Origin: CADEFQ01 sp035433705
GTDB lineage: Bacteria; Pseudomonadota; Gammaproteobacteria; Steroidobacterales; Steroidobacteraceae
Reading direction: 5' to 3'
DNA length: 64,000 nucleotides
Assembly: GCA_035433705.1 (NCBI GenBank)
Contig: DAORVK010000002.1
Coordinates: 1-64,000 of the forward strand
A model generated the notes under the pieces. The model saw only the letters and a program-made list of their open reading frames with translations, made no database searches and had not been told where the DNA came from. How positions within the stretch are numbered: the stretch's first letter is position 1; each line of letters begins with the position of its first letter. The position numbers and the translations under genes are program-made. Shown piece after piece: positions 41,620-47,358 of this stretch.

Positions 41620-41892
41620 CGAGGCGTCTTTGAATGCCCGCAGAACCGCATTGATTCGTGTCTGATAGCCGGGGCCTTGCGCCTTGAACCAAGAAAGTAC
41701 GTCTGCGTCCACCCGTAGAGCGATTGAAGCTTTCGGCGCTACCGGCTTCAGACCGCGACGCACGATACCTCGCACGATGTGTCGCATGTCGGCTTCTGGG
41801 TGCTCCGTCGAAGCCTTCACGTCCCTATCTTTCATGGCGCGAATGCGCGTCCAGTCCGTTCTAGATGCTCTTGAAGAGGATCGCCTGTTCAT
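41614..41892 (-). CDS. brnA: BrnA-family antitoxin (cassette gene)
   Basis: This 92-residue protein starts MNRRSSSRASRTDWTRIRAM; TDWTRIRAMKDRD is the usual BrnA opening, so the longer start is preferred over an internal ATG at 41835. SIALRVDADVLSWFKAQGPG then YQTRINAVLRAF is the ribbon-helix-helix core. It pairs with BrnT-2, whose 3' end it overlaps by 32 bp, and its stop lies in the attC-like site. Confidence 0.88.
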   Translation of the reverse strand: MNRRSSSRASRTDWTRIRAMKDRDVKASTEHPEADMRHIVRGIVRRGLKPVAPKASIALRVDADVLSWFKAQGPGYQTRINAVLRAFKDASL

Positions 41893-42130
41893 TGCGGGTA
41901 GCTCGACGAAAGGAAATGATGTGAATTCGCTCAGGCGTCTCAGTGTGGACTAGCGAAACTACGACTCCGCCGACAGAACCGAGCGTAACGAAGCGCGGTT
42001 CTCCGTAGGCAAATCGATCGTCTTCAAACGTAAATGTGGGGCCTTCAAAGACTCGCGGCGCGTCCACAAAATCAAAACCATGAGCTTTCAAATTCGCTCG
42101 ACGCTTCCGCTCGTCCCAAGTGAAGCGCAT
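41861..42130 (-). CDS. brnT: BrnT-family toxin (cassette gene)
   Basis: The complete 89-residue BrnT begins MRFTWDERKRRANLKAHGFD and continues PRVFEGPTFTFEDD, PRFVTLGSVGGVVVSLVHTE and RIHIISFRRATRNEQAI. BrnT is a RelE-fold ribonuclease that stalls translation under stress and is silenced by BrnA. The sequence just upstream (TATATACAC) is a possible AT-rich promoter. This module contrasts with the truncated brnTA nearby. Confidence 0.9.
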   Translation of the reverse strand: MRFTWDERKRRANLKAHGFDFVDAPRVFEGPTFTFEDDRFAYGEPRFVTLGSVGGVVVSLVHTETPERIHIISFRRATRNEQAILFKSI

Positions 42131-42157
42131 AGGCGTAGTGTATATACACGGTCACGC

Positions 42158-42682
42158 TCAAGTCAAGCCGCCCTGCCTCGCTCTAACAACAAGGATCAGC
42201 CGCGGCCGGGGAGGAGCGAAGCGACGAGCCGGGCGTCGGCTGGATCCGCTTGTTAGGCAGCGCTGACTTCTCTTGCATGAACCATCAAAGAATCCGACCC
42301 CAGCGACTTTCACCGAAAGATACTTGCTGAGCGTCGAAAAGTTCCCCCGCATGTTCTTCGTCTCCTTGAGATCATCATCCATGAGTTGGAGCTGATCGCC
42401 AGCCTGGCGAATGTGATTGAAGCATTCAATGGTCTGGCTCGGCACCTCTACCCAGAAGTCCCCGTATGAATCTGACCATAGACTTACCGACCAGTGAAAT
42501 CGATCCACTTTTGCGTATAGCGTGAGGGGCTGGCACTCCCCATCGTTTGTCACGTAACAGGTACATTCAGACCGCGACTCTACAGGCGAGAAGTTGACGA
42601 TGACAAGAAGTAGAAGGGCGGCACCGGCCGCTACCAATGCGAGGACCTTCAGACTGCTCTTCAACAACATTGGCACTGGCAC
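42158..42682 (-). CDS. Integron cassette protein, membrane-anchored, unknown function
   Basis: From GTG 42682 (or ATG 42670) the protein has an N-terminal hydrophobic anchor (VLALVAAGAALLLLVIVNF) and a polar body with RFHWSVSLWSDSYGDFWVEV and FSTLSKYLSVKVAGVGFFDG then SC. The FSTLSKYL...FFDGSC ending recurs in cassette-type hypotheticals (from memory, not searched). The frame then runs on for about 37 residues through the attC-like site, so the natural stop seems lost or shifted. No function can be assigned. Confidence 0.6.
   Translation of the reverse strand: MPVPMLLKSSLKVLALVAAGAALLLLVIVNFSPVESRSECTCYVTNDGECQPLTLYAKVDRFHWSVSLWSDSYGDFWVEVPSQTIECFNHIRQAGDQLQLMDDDLKETKNMRGNFSTLSKYLSVKVAGVGFFDGSCKRSQRCLTSGSSRRPARRFAPPRPRLILVVRARQGGLT
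42181..42258 (-). other. attC site with consensus inverse core
   Basis: In cassette orientation it starts with GCCTAAC, a perfect RYYYAAC, and ends with GTTAGAG, one base off GTTRRRY. GGATCCAGCCG pairs with CGGCTGATCC leaving one extrahelical C, and the 78-bp length is typical. It separates the hypothetical cassette from brnTA-2. This is one of the best attC sites of the array. Confidence 0.85.
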
Positions 42683-42698
42683 ATGCGCGTCCTGTGAT

Positions 42699-42783
42699 GC
42701 CTAACGAGCTGAGCACGCCGCGCGCTCTGCTGTTGGGTTGGCACTTCATCGGGCAAGGCCGCGTTCGAGCGAATTTGTCATAC
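42699..42783 (-). other. attC-like site with perfect core GTTAGGC
   Basis: This 85-bp site ends in cassette orientation with GTTAGGC, a perfect core, and begins GTATGAC, a TGAC-type inverse core that carries the RelE stop codon. The arms (CGCTCGAACGCGGCC versus GCGCGGCGTGCTCAGC) pair only partly. Confidence 0.7.
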
Positions 42784-43050
42784 GGCTCGTCGGTAAACAT
42801 CTCTGCGATGGCCGATCTTGTAGATGGTGACGACGCTGGCCTCATCATCGATGAAATACACGATGCGGTAACTGCCTTGGCGAATCCGGTACCGGTCGGC
42901 GTAGCCGGCCAACTTTTCCGATCCCCGAGGCCGAGGTTCTGAAGCCAACCCCTGAATCCTGACCACTATCCGCTGGCGGTCGGCCTTGGCACCCATCGCT
43001 TCAAGCTCCTTCCCTGCGGAAGGCTTGATAGAAAGACTATATGAGGCCAC
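42778..43050 (-). CDS. relE: RelE-family toxin (cassette gene)
   Basis: The 90-residue protein begins MASYSLSIKPSAGKELEAMG and has KLAGYADRYRIRQGSYRIVY and VVTIYKIGHRRDVYRR, the RelE fold and C-terminal catalytic RxxxY region. RelE toxins cleave mRNA on the ribosome. It overlaps the upstream RHH antitoxin by 14 bp and its TGA lies within the attC-like site. The RHH-plus-RelE pairing is a known mixed module type. Confidence 0.9.
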   Translation of the reverse strand: MASYSLSIKPSAGKELEAMGAKADRQRIVVRIQGLASEPRPRGSEKLAGYADRYRIRQGSYRIVYFIDDEASVVTIYKIGHRRDVYRRAV

Positions 43051-43267
43051 GACGCTTCATGCCCTGCACGAAGCCATCGAAGGATACGCTGCGCTCGCGC
43101 TTACGCTTACCAAACGCGGCCAGGTCGACCGCATCCTCAGCCAGAGAAGCCCGAACAGCTTCATTCACCATGTCCGAGATGGATTGGTCGTTTGCTGCGG
43201 CGCGCAATCGCAAGGCCTTGTGGACCTCGGGATCAAAATAGACGGTGGCGCGCTTGGGGGTGCTCAT
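43037..43267 (-). CDS. Ribbon-helix-helix (CopG-type) antitoxin (cassette gene)
   Basis: The 76-residue protein starts MSTPKRATVYFDPEVHKALR, with the beta strand TVYFD then helices ALRLRAAANDQSISDMVNEA, the classical RHH DNA-binding fold; the acidic/Phe C-terminus (AAFGKRKRERSVSFDGFVQG) should wrap the RelE toxin. It precedes and overlaps relE. Three perfect tandem palindromes 11 bp upstream are its probable operator. Confidence 0.88.
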   Translation of the reverse strand: MSTPKRATVYFDPEVHKALRLRAAANDQSISDMVNEAVRASLAEDAVDLAAFGKRKRERSVSFDGFVQGMKRRGLI

Positions 43268-43277
43268 GGCGCGATAG

Positions 43278-43301
43278 TGACGTCATGACGTCATGACGTC
43301 A
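43278..43301. promoter_or_regulatory. Triple tandem TGACGTCA operator of the RHH antitoxin
   Basis: Three directly adjacent, identical copies of the 8-bp palindrome TGACGTCA (43278-43285, 43286-43293, 43294-43301) lie 11 bp upstream of the RHH antitoxin ATG. MetJ, also an RHH protein, binds tandem 8-bp AGACGTCT boxes cooperatively, so a similar array-binding mode for this antitoxin is inferred. Confidence 0.75.
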
Positions 43302-43320
43302 AGTTAACGCCTGGAGAGCC

Positions 43321-43383
43321 GTTTAGCGCCATGTTTGAGCCGCGCGTTGCTTTGAACGCGTCGGCTCGAAACATTTGTCATGC
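43321..43383 (-). other. attC-like site after the RelE/Xre cassette
   Basis: This 63-bp palindrome has ATGTTTCGAGCCG pairing with CGGCTCAAACAT and a single extrahelical C. GAGCCGACGCG resembles the AAGCCGACGCC segment of well-known attC sites. The inverse core reads GCATGAC and carries the Xre antitoxin stop; the distal core is GCTAAAC, one base off consensus. Confidence 0.8.
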
Positions 43384-43638
43384 CGCAGACTGCTGGCCGC
43401 CATCCCAGCCGGGGAACACCAACACTGCGGGATGGCACTTCAAGGCGCGAGCAAGAGCCTTCGCGCGCTCCACTCCGAGGCTGACTCGATCGTTCTCGAT
43501 TGCTGAGATTGTTGACTGAGGGATGCCCGTAAGTTCAGCCAGCTGATTCTGGCTGAGCTCCTGAAGCTCGCGAATGATCCGAACGGATTCGCCGACACTG
43601 ACACAGGCACGGCGCTTGGCTGGACGAAACTGATTCAT
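43378..43638 (-). CDS. XRE-family antitoxin (cassette gene)
   Basis: The 86-residue protein from ATG 43638 starts MNQFRPAKRRACVSVGESVR. It has a helix-turn-helix (LSQNQLAELTGIPQSTISAI ENDRVSLG) and ends HPAVLVFPGWDGGQQSAA. It overlaps the toxin stop by 4 bp (ATGA), giving toxin-first, coupled expression. It should neutralise the adjacent RelE-like toxin and repress the operon. Confidence 0.88.
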   Translation of the reverse strand: MNQFRPAKRRACVSVGESVRIIRELQELSQNQLAELTGIPQSTISAIENDRVSLGVERAKALARALKCHPAVLVFPGWDGGQQSAA

Positions 43639-43919
43639 TGCGGCCTCCGGTAATCGTGCGTCGCGACCGAGACTACCTGGAAGAGCTGACTCGATGCCAC
43701 AACGCGGTAAATGACCCGATACTGGATCGATAGTCGAGATGAACGATGCCCTTTCCATTCTCCCGACAGAACCTCGTCATGAAACCCCTTAATCGCCCGC
43801 AAGCCGGGCGGCCCGGAAACGACTGCAATATCCAGCCACTTCTCGTAACGCTTGAGGATATCCCGAGGCACCGCGTCGAGCTGCTTCCCTACCTTCCGGT
43901 GCTCCTCAATGCGCCACAT
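43635..43919 (-). CDS. RelE/ParE-family toxin (first cassette gene)
   Basis: The 94-residue protein begins MWRIEEHRKVGKQLDAVPRD, continues PPGLRAIKGFHDEVLSGEWK and RLSIQYRVIYRVV, and ends VVSVATHDYRRP, a HigB/RelE-like ribonuclease with the terminal H-D-Y-R motif. It is the cassette nearest the integrase remnant. A 13-bp palindrome touches its ATG. The toxin-before-antitoxin order with an XRE partner is like HigBA. Confidence 0.88.
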   Translation of the reverse strand: MWRIEEHRKVGKQLDAVPRDILKRYEKWLDIAVVSGPPGLRAIKGFHDEVLSGEWKGHRSSRLSIQYRVIYRVVASSQLFQVVSVATHDYRRPQ

Positions 43920-43932
43920 GACACATTGTGTC
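43920..43932. promoter_or_regulatory. Palindrome at the toxin start, candidate XRE operator
   Basis: GACACATTGTGTC is a perfect 13-bp palindrome abutting the toxin ATG. A -10-like TATAGA overlaps its left side on the minus strand. Binding by the XRE antitoxin would block both transcription and ribosome access. Confidence 0.5.
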
Positions 43933-43939
43933 TATACCA

Positions 43940-44284
43940 TATCTGACAGACCTCGCCATGCGTCTGCACGTTTCGACATCCACCCAGAACCAGGCGCTGG
44001 CGGCGATCCTGTTCCTCTCTCGTAAACATCGTGCGTGCTTTGAAGCCCAAGCACCTGCCGGTCGTGCTGTCACGTGACGAGGTGCGTCGCGTACTCGCGG
44101 AACTGCGTGATACCCAGTGGCTCATCGCGAGCCTGCTGCACGGAGGGGGGTTGCGGCTTCACGAAGGATTGATGCTGCGCGTTAAGGACGTCGACTTCGG
44201 GCGCCGGCGAGCTGGACGTGGCAGTACGTGTTCCCGTCGGTGTCGATCTGCGAGGACCCATACTCGGGCCGACAGGGACGCGTT
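43940..44284 (+). pseudogene. Integron integrase (intI) remnant
   Basis: Three IntI-like blocks survive in order: YLTDLAMRLHVSTSTQNQAL then AAILFL (43940-44014); NIVRALKPKHLPVVLSRDEV, WLIASLLHGGGLRLHEGLML and RVKDVDFGRR (44025-44206); and SWTWQYVFPSVSICEDPYSG in another frame (44210-44284). A short deletion separates the first two, an internal deletion with frame change separates the last two, and the N-terminus and the catalytic C-terminus (HxxR...Y) are gone. The gene is dead. It is divergent from the cassettes, as intI should be. Confidence 0.88.
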
Positions 44285-44950
44285 TCAAGGCGCAAGCTCG
44301 GACAGGTACTCGGCCAATCCGTCGATGTCATCGACATCGAGCGGCGCGAGCCGTGCAATGTGGTCGCGTGGGAAGTTCGGCCTTCGGCCGTCTATGGCGT
44401 CGTGCAGCTGTCGGCGCAGGTACATGTACTGCTGCCCCGCAAGTCGTGGCACGACCCCTGTCTCGCTGCCCTCGCCGCGCGGACCGTGGCAGGAAGCACA
44501 TTCGCGCGCAAAGACGCTCGCGCCCCGTGCACTGATTTCGGTCTCACCGCCCGGCCCGCCCCCGGCGGGCGCCATGCGCATGCCGGCCAGATAGGCTGCG
44601 ACATTTTCGATCTGGACTTCGCCCTTGTAGCGATGCTCCTGCATGAGGCTCTCCATGCGTGCGTCCCAGCGCTCGCCCTCGCGATAGTTGTGCAGTTGCT
44701 TGACGATCACCGAACGATGCTGTCCTGCGAGTGCCGGTACTTGGCCATTCGCCGTGCCCTGCGCGGTGACACCGTGGCAGCCGGCGCATTCCGCTGCATA
44801 GAGCCTTGCACCCTGCGCTGAGTCACCCGCGGCCGCGACCGCGCTTGCGGGCGGCGCGCGCTCGCCCGGCTCGCCCCTGTACACGCAGGCCGTGAGCGCC
44901 AGTGCGGTGACGAGTGCAATGCCGGTGACGTTCAAACATGGCGTGTACAT
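44285..44950 (-). CDS. Diheme cytochrome c lipoprotein
   Basis: The ATG at 44950 gives a 221-residue protein with a lipobox (LALTAC, Cys22) and two heme c motifs, CAGCH (about residue 60) and CASCH (about residue 155), with Met-containing loops (VQIENVAAYLAGMRMAP). It belongs to the class I c4/c5-like diheme type, electron carriers to oxidases. Its stop lies where the integrase remnant ends, so the integron deletion has reached its 3' flank; the C-terminus YLSELAP looks natural. Confidence 0.9.
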   Translation of the reverse strand: MYTPCLNVTGIALVTALALTACVYRGEPGERAPPASAVAAAGDSAQGARLYAAECAGCHGVTAQGTANGQVPALAGQHRSVIVKQLHNYREGERWDARMESLMQEHRYKGEVQIENVAAYLAGMRMAPAGGGPGGETEISARGASVFARECASCHGPRGEGSETGVVPRLAGQQYMYLRRQLHDAIDGRRPNFPRDHIARLAPLDVDDIDGLAEYLSELAP

Positions 44951-44979
44951 GCGCGTTTCCCGATATTTGTGGGATGGAT

Positions 44980-45052
44980 TGGGCCTGCCTGGATTCGAAC
45001 CAGGGACCAAGGGATTATGAGTCCCCTGCACTAACCGCTGTGCTACAGGCCC
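44980..45052 (-). tRNA. tRNA-Ile(CAT)
   Basis: The 73-nt cloverleaf has acceptor GGGCCTG/CAGGCCC, D-stem GCAC/GTGC, anticodon loop CTCATAA (anticodon CAT), T-stem CCTGG/CCAGG with TTCGAAT, and discriminator A. The ACTCATAATCCCTTGGTC run resembles E. coli tRNA-Ile2, whose C34 becomes lysidine to read AUA; elongator Met is the alternative. CCA is not encoded (AATCC follows), so the Cca enzyme of this window must add it. Confidence 0.9.
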
Positions 45053-45149
45053 GCCAAAGGGTTGCGTATTGTACCCGCGAGTAGGCATCAATACGGTGCC
45101 CGCCTTCGAGCAGCAGGCGCTAGCATGGGCGCTTTCGAGGAGTCTTCGA

Positions 45150-45473
45150 ATGGCAGACACGAATGCGCCCCGCCCCGCCTACCTCCTGGTGCAAGGCGTC
45201 GTTACCGATCCTGATGGCTTCAAGGCGTACAACGCCGCGCTGCCGCCAATCTACGAAAAATTCGGCGGCCGTCATGTGAGCCTCACTCCTGCCACGAAGG
45301 TCGAGGTGATCGAGGGCGCCACTGAAGGACGCAGCATCGTGATCTCGAGGTTTCCGTCGAAGGAGGCTGCGCTCGCCTTCTGGCATTCACCCGAGTACAC
45401 GGCCGCGAAGGCGCTGCGCGCAGGCAAGGGGACCTTCTTCGTCACGGTGCTCGAGGGCCTCCCGGGAACTTGA
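45150..45473 (+). CDS. DUF1330 family protein
   Basis: This 107-residue protein starts MADTNAPRPAYLLVQGVVTD. It has YNAALPPIYEKFGGRHVSLT and VISRFPSKEAALAFWHSPEY then AAKALR, the DUF1330 (dimeric alpha/beta-barrel) pattern. Function is unknown. Its 3' end overlaps the convergent membrane gene by 32 bp. Confidence 0.88.
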   Translation: MADTNAPRPAYLLVQGVVTDPDGFKAYNAALPPIYEKFGGRHVSLTPATKVEVIEGATEGRSIVISRFPSKEAALAFWHSPEYTAAKALRAGKGTFFVTVLEGLPGT

Positions 45474-45861
45474 GCGCCTGCGCGCTCGGCGGCGCGTCTT
45501 CATCCGCAATGCGTGCCGGCCAGGTGAGGGCCGCCATCAGCATCAGCGCAGCGGCGATACCGAGCAGGATCGCGCCCGCGCGGCTCGCCGCAAACCAGAA
45601 GAGCATCACCGTGCTCATCATCGGCATGAACGCGAGCACGGTGACGATCTGGCGCGAGATTCCGCGCGGATGCCCTGCTGCATAAGCCAGCACCGTCGCG
45701 AGGAGGCCCAGCTGCGTGCAGTATGCGATCCACATCGCGCGCGCTATGGCGCCGAGCGCTGTCGACGCGGTGACATACATCGCGAGAAAATATACTCCGA
45801 CGCCCGCGAGGATGAGCGCTGCGCCGACCATGCACCACTTGAAGATGCGCTGCGATATCAA
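45442..45861 (-). CDS. Membrane protein, unknown function
   Basis: The TTG start at 45861 has a perfect AAGGAG six nt upstream and overlaps the TGA of the upstream gene (TTGA). The 139-residue product has four hydrophobic helices (WCMVGAALILAGVGVYFLAM, IVTVLAFMPMMSTVMLFWFA and others) and a polar tail. I do not recognise the family. It is coupled to the next entry. Confidence 0.7.
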   Translation of the reverse strand: MISQRIFKWCMVGAALILAGVGVYFLAMYVTASTALGAIARAMWIAYCTQLGLLATVLAYAAGHPRGISRQIVTVLAFMPMMSTVMLFWFAASRAGAILLGIAAALMLMAALTWPARIADEDAPPSAQALKFPGGPRAP

Positions 45862-46433
45862 GACACTCTCCTTCGCACGTAGTGCGCGATCGAGGTCGCC
45901 GCGCCCCACAGCGCAAACGCGAGCGCAAGCACCGCGGCGGCGCTGACCGCAGTCACCTTGGCGTACTTCGCGAACAGCGCAAGCGAGGCGACCCCTGTAT
46001 GCAGGGGCGGGAAGCGCCCGACCACCCAGGCATTCGCGACATTTTCGATCCAGTCGAAGGCACAGCCGACGAACAGCCACGGCAGGTGGCGCTGCCAGCC
46101 GCCCGATGTGTACTGCACCGGCCTTGCGCGGCGCAACCCCCAGACGAGCAGCGCCGCCCAGAAGAGCGCCGATGCGAACGGGAAGAGGAAATCGGTGGAA
46201 GAGAACGCGCTGTAGAGCCGTACCGCCTCGGGTGTGTAGTGCTTCAGCTGAGCCGCCATGTCGCCGATGCCGAGGCTCGGCTGCATGTCGAAGGCTTCGT
46301 AGCCCGTGACCACCTTCAGTTTCGCACTGAGCGCCATCAGGCGCCGCATCATCAGGACGATGAGGGCGGCAAGCAGCGCGATCGCCCACCAGCGGCGCGA
46401 GAGCGCGTCTGCCAGCCTTGTCAGGGTAGCCAT
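45858..46433 (-). CDS. Membrane protein, unknown function
   Basis: This 191-residue protein from ATG 46433 begins MATLTRLADALSRRWWAIAL and has an N-terminal helix, a polar region with EAFDMQPSLGIGDMAAQLKH, and three further helices including FASALFWAALLVWGLRRA and AVLALAFALWGAAT. CAFDWIENVANAWVVGRFPP is a distinctive conserved-looking stretch, but no family is recognised. It shares the TTGA stop/start overlap with the following membrane gene. Confidence 0.7.
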   Translation of the reverse strand: MATLTRLADALSRRWWAIALLAALIVLMMRRLMALSAKLKVVTGYEAFDMQPSLGIGDMAAQLKHYTPEAVRLYSAFSSTDFLFPFASALFWAALLVWGLRRARPVQYTSGGWQRHLPWLFVGCAFDWIENVANAWVVGRFPPLHTGVASLALFAKYAKVTAVSAAAVLALAFALWGAATSIAHYVRRRVS

Positions 46434-46560
46434 CGGCACAGGATGCCCCAACCCGGGCGGGCACGCGACCCGTCGCAGCGCGCGGGCGAGTCGTCGCAAC
46501 GGGTATTCGCTTCGCCGCGCCGCGCGCGCATGATCCCGCACCTCTTTCCAGGGGGCTATC

Positions 46561-47319
46561 ATGCGCACCATCTTCCTGCTCCTCGCAATGCTCGTCGTGG
46601 CACCGCTCTCCTTCGCGGGCGACGCTGCCACTGATTCCGTTTACACCAGGGCCGTGGCAGATCCCGCGCGCTCCGCCAAAGACCGCGAGCGCGACGCGCG
46701 CGACAGGCCCGCCGAGGTCATGGCGCTCGCGGGCTTTGCGCCCGGCATGAAGATTGCGGACATCTTCGCGGGGGGCGGCTACTACTCCGAACTGATCGGC
46801 GCTGTGGTGGGTTCCGCCGGCAGCGTGCTGCTGCTCAACAATACCGCTTACCAGCAATTCGCACGCGAGGACCTTAAGGAGCGCCTGAAGGACGGGCGAC
46901 TCGCGAACGTCAAGCCGATACTCGTCGAGAGCTGTGACCTGCGGCTCGGCAAGGAGGGACTCGACGGCGCGCTGATTGTCATGTCCTACCACGACCTCTA
47001 CCACGTCGATGAGCAGGGCGGCTGGGCGTCGATCAACGCTGGCAGCTTCCTCGACCAGATCCGCGCCGCGCTGAAGCCCGGCGGCGTGTTCCTGATCGTC
47101 GATCACGCAGCAAGGAGTGGCACCGGCAAGGACGCTGCGCAGGACCTGCATCGCATCGACGAAGCGTTCGCGCAGCGCGACATCGAGAGCCACGGCTTCA
47201 GGCTCGAGAAGACCTGGGATGGCCTGCGCAACAGCGCTGACGAGCACACGAAGAGGGTGTTCGACCCCGCGATCCGCGGCAGGACGGACCGTTTCGTGCA
47301 CGTGTATCGCCGGATCTGA
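46561..47319 (+). CDS. Exported methyltransferase-like protein
   Basis: The 252-residue protein starts MRTIFLLLAMLVVAPLSFAG, a signal peptide, and continues with a class I methyltransferase-like fold: MKIADIFAGGGYYSELIGAV (motif I), DGALIVMSYHDLYHVD and ALKPGGVFLIVDHAARSG. Proteins of this type are common but uncharacterised; a SAM-dependent enzyme in the periplasm would lack an obvious SAM supply. It lies between unrelated genes, with no partner visible. Confidence 0.82.
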   Translation: MRTIFLLLAMLVVAPLSFAGDAATDSVYTRAVADPARSAKDRERDARDRPAEVMALAGFAPGMKIADIFAGGGYYSELIGAVVGSAGSVLLLNNTAYQQFAREDLKERLKDGRLANVKPILVESCDLRLGKEGLDGALIVMSYHDLYHVDEQGGWASINAGSFLDQIRAALKPGGVFLIVDHAARSGTGKDAAQDLHRIDEAFAQRDIESHGFRLEKTWDGLRNSADEHTKRVFDPAIRGRTDRFVHVYRRI

Positions 47320-47358
47320 AGACAGGCGCGGTCGCGCCCGCGATGCAGCGCCGCGGCG

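Larger units (their letters stand above)
40824..44284 (-). mobile_element. Relic chromosomal integron: cassette array with decayed intI
   Basis: About 3.5 kb comprising a degraded tyrosine integrase gene (intI, + strand, 43940-44284) followed by minus-strand cassettes with attC-like sites between them, the standard integron layout with intI divergent from the cassettes. From intI outward the cassettes are: RelE/Xre pair, RHH/RelE pair, a hypothetical, BrnT/BrnA, a gene-less mini cassette, truncated BrnT/BrnA, then a GNAT remnant. Most cassettes carry toxin-antitoxin genes, as in sedentary chromosomal integrons, which such genes stabilise. With intI broken the array should be immobile unless an integrase is supplied from elsewhere. 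Confidence 0.85.

Noticed and set aside
43889..44125. 78-codon minus-strand frame at the integrase remnant
   Set aside because: Antisense to the IntI blocks; has no toxin-antitoxin or other motif.
45442..47301. Single 619-codon minus-strand frame across several genes
   Set aside because: Only its last 139 codons have membrane-protein character; the rest is antisense or out of frame to the methyltransferase-like and membrane genes.
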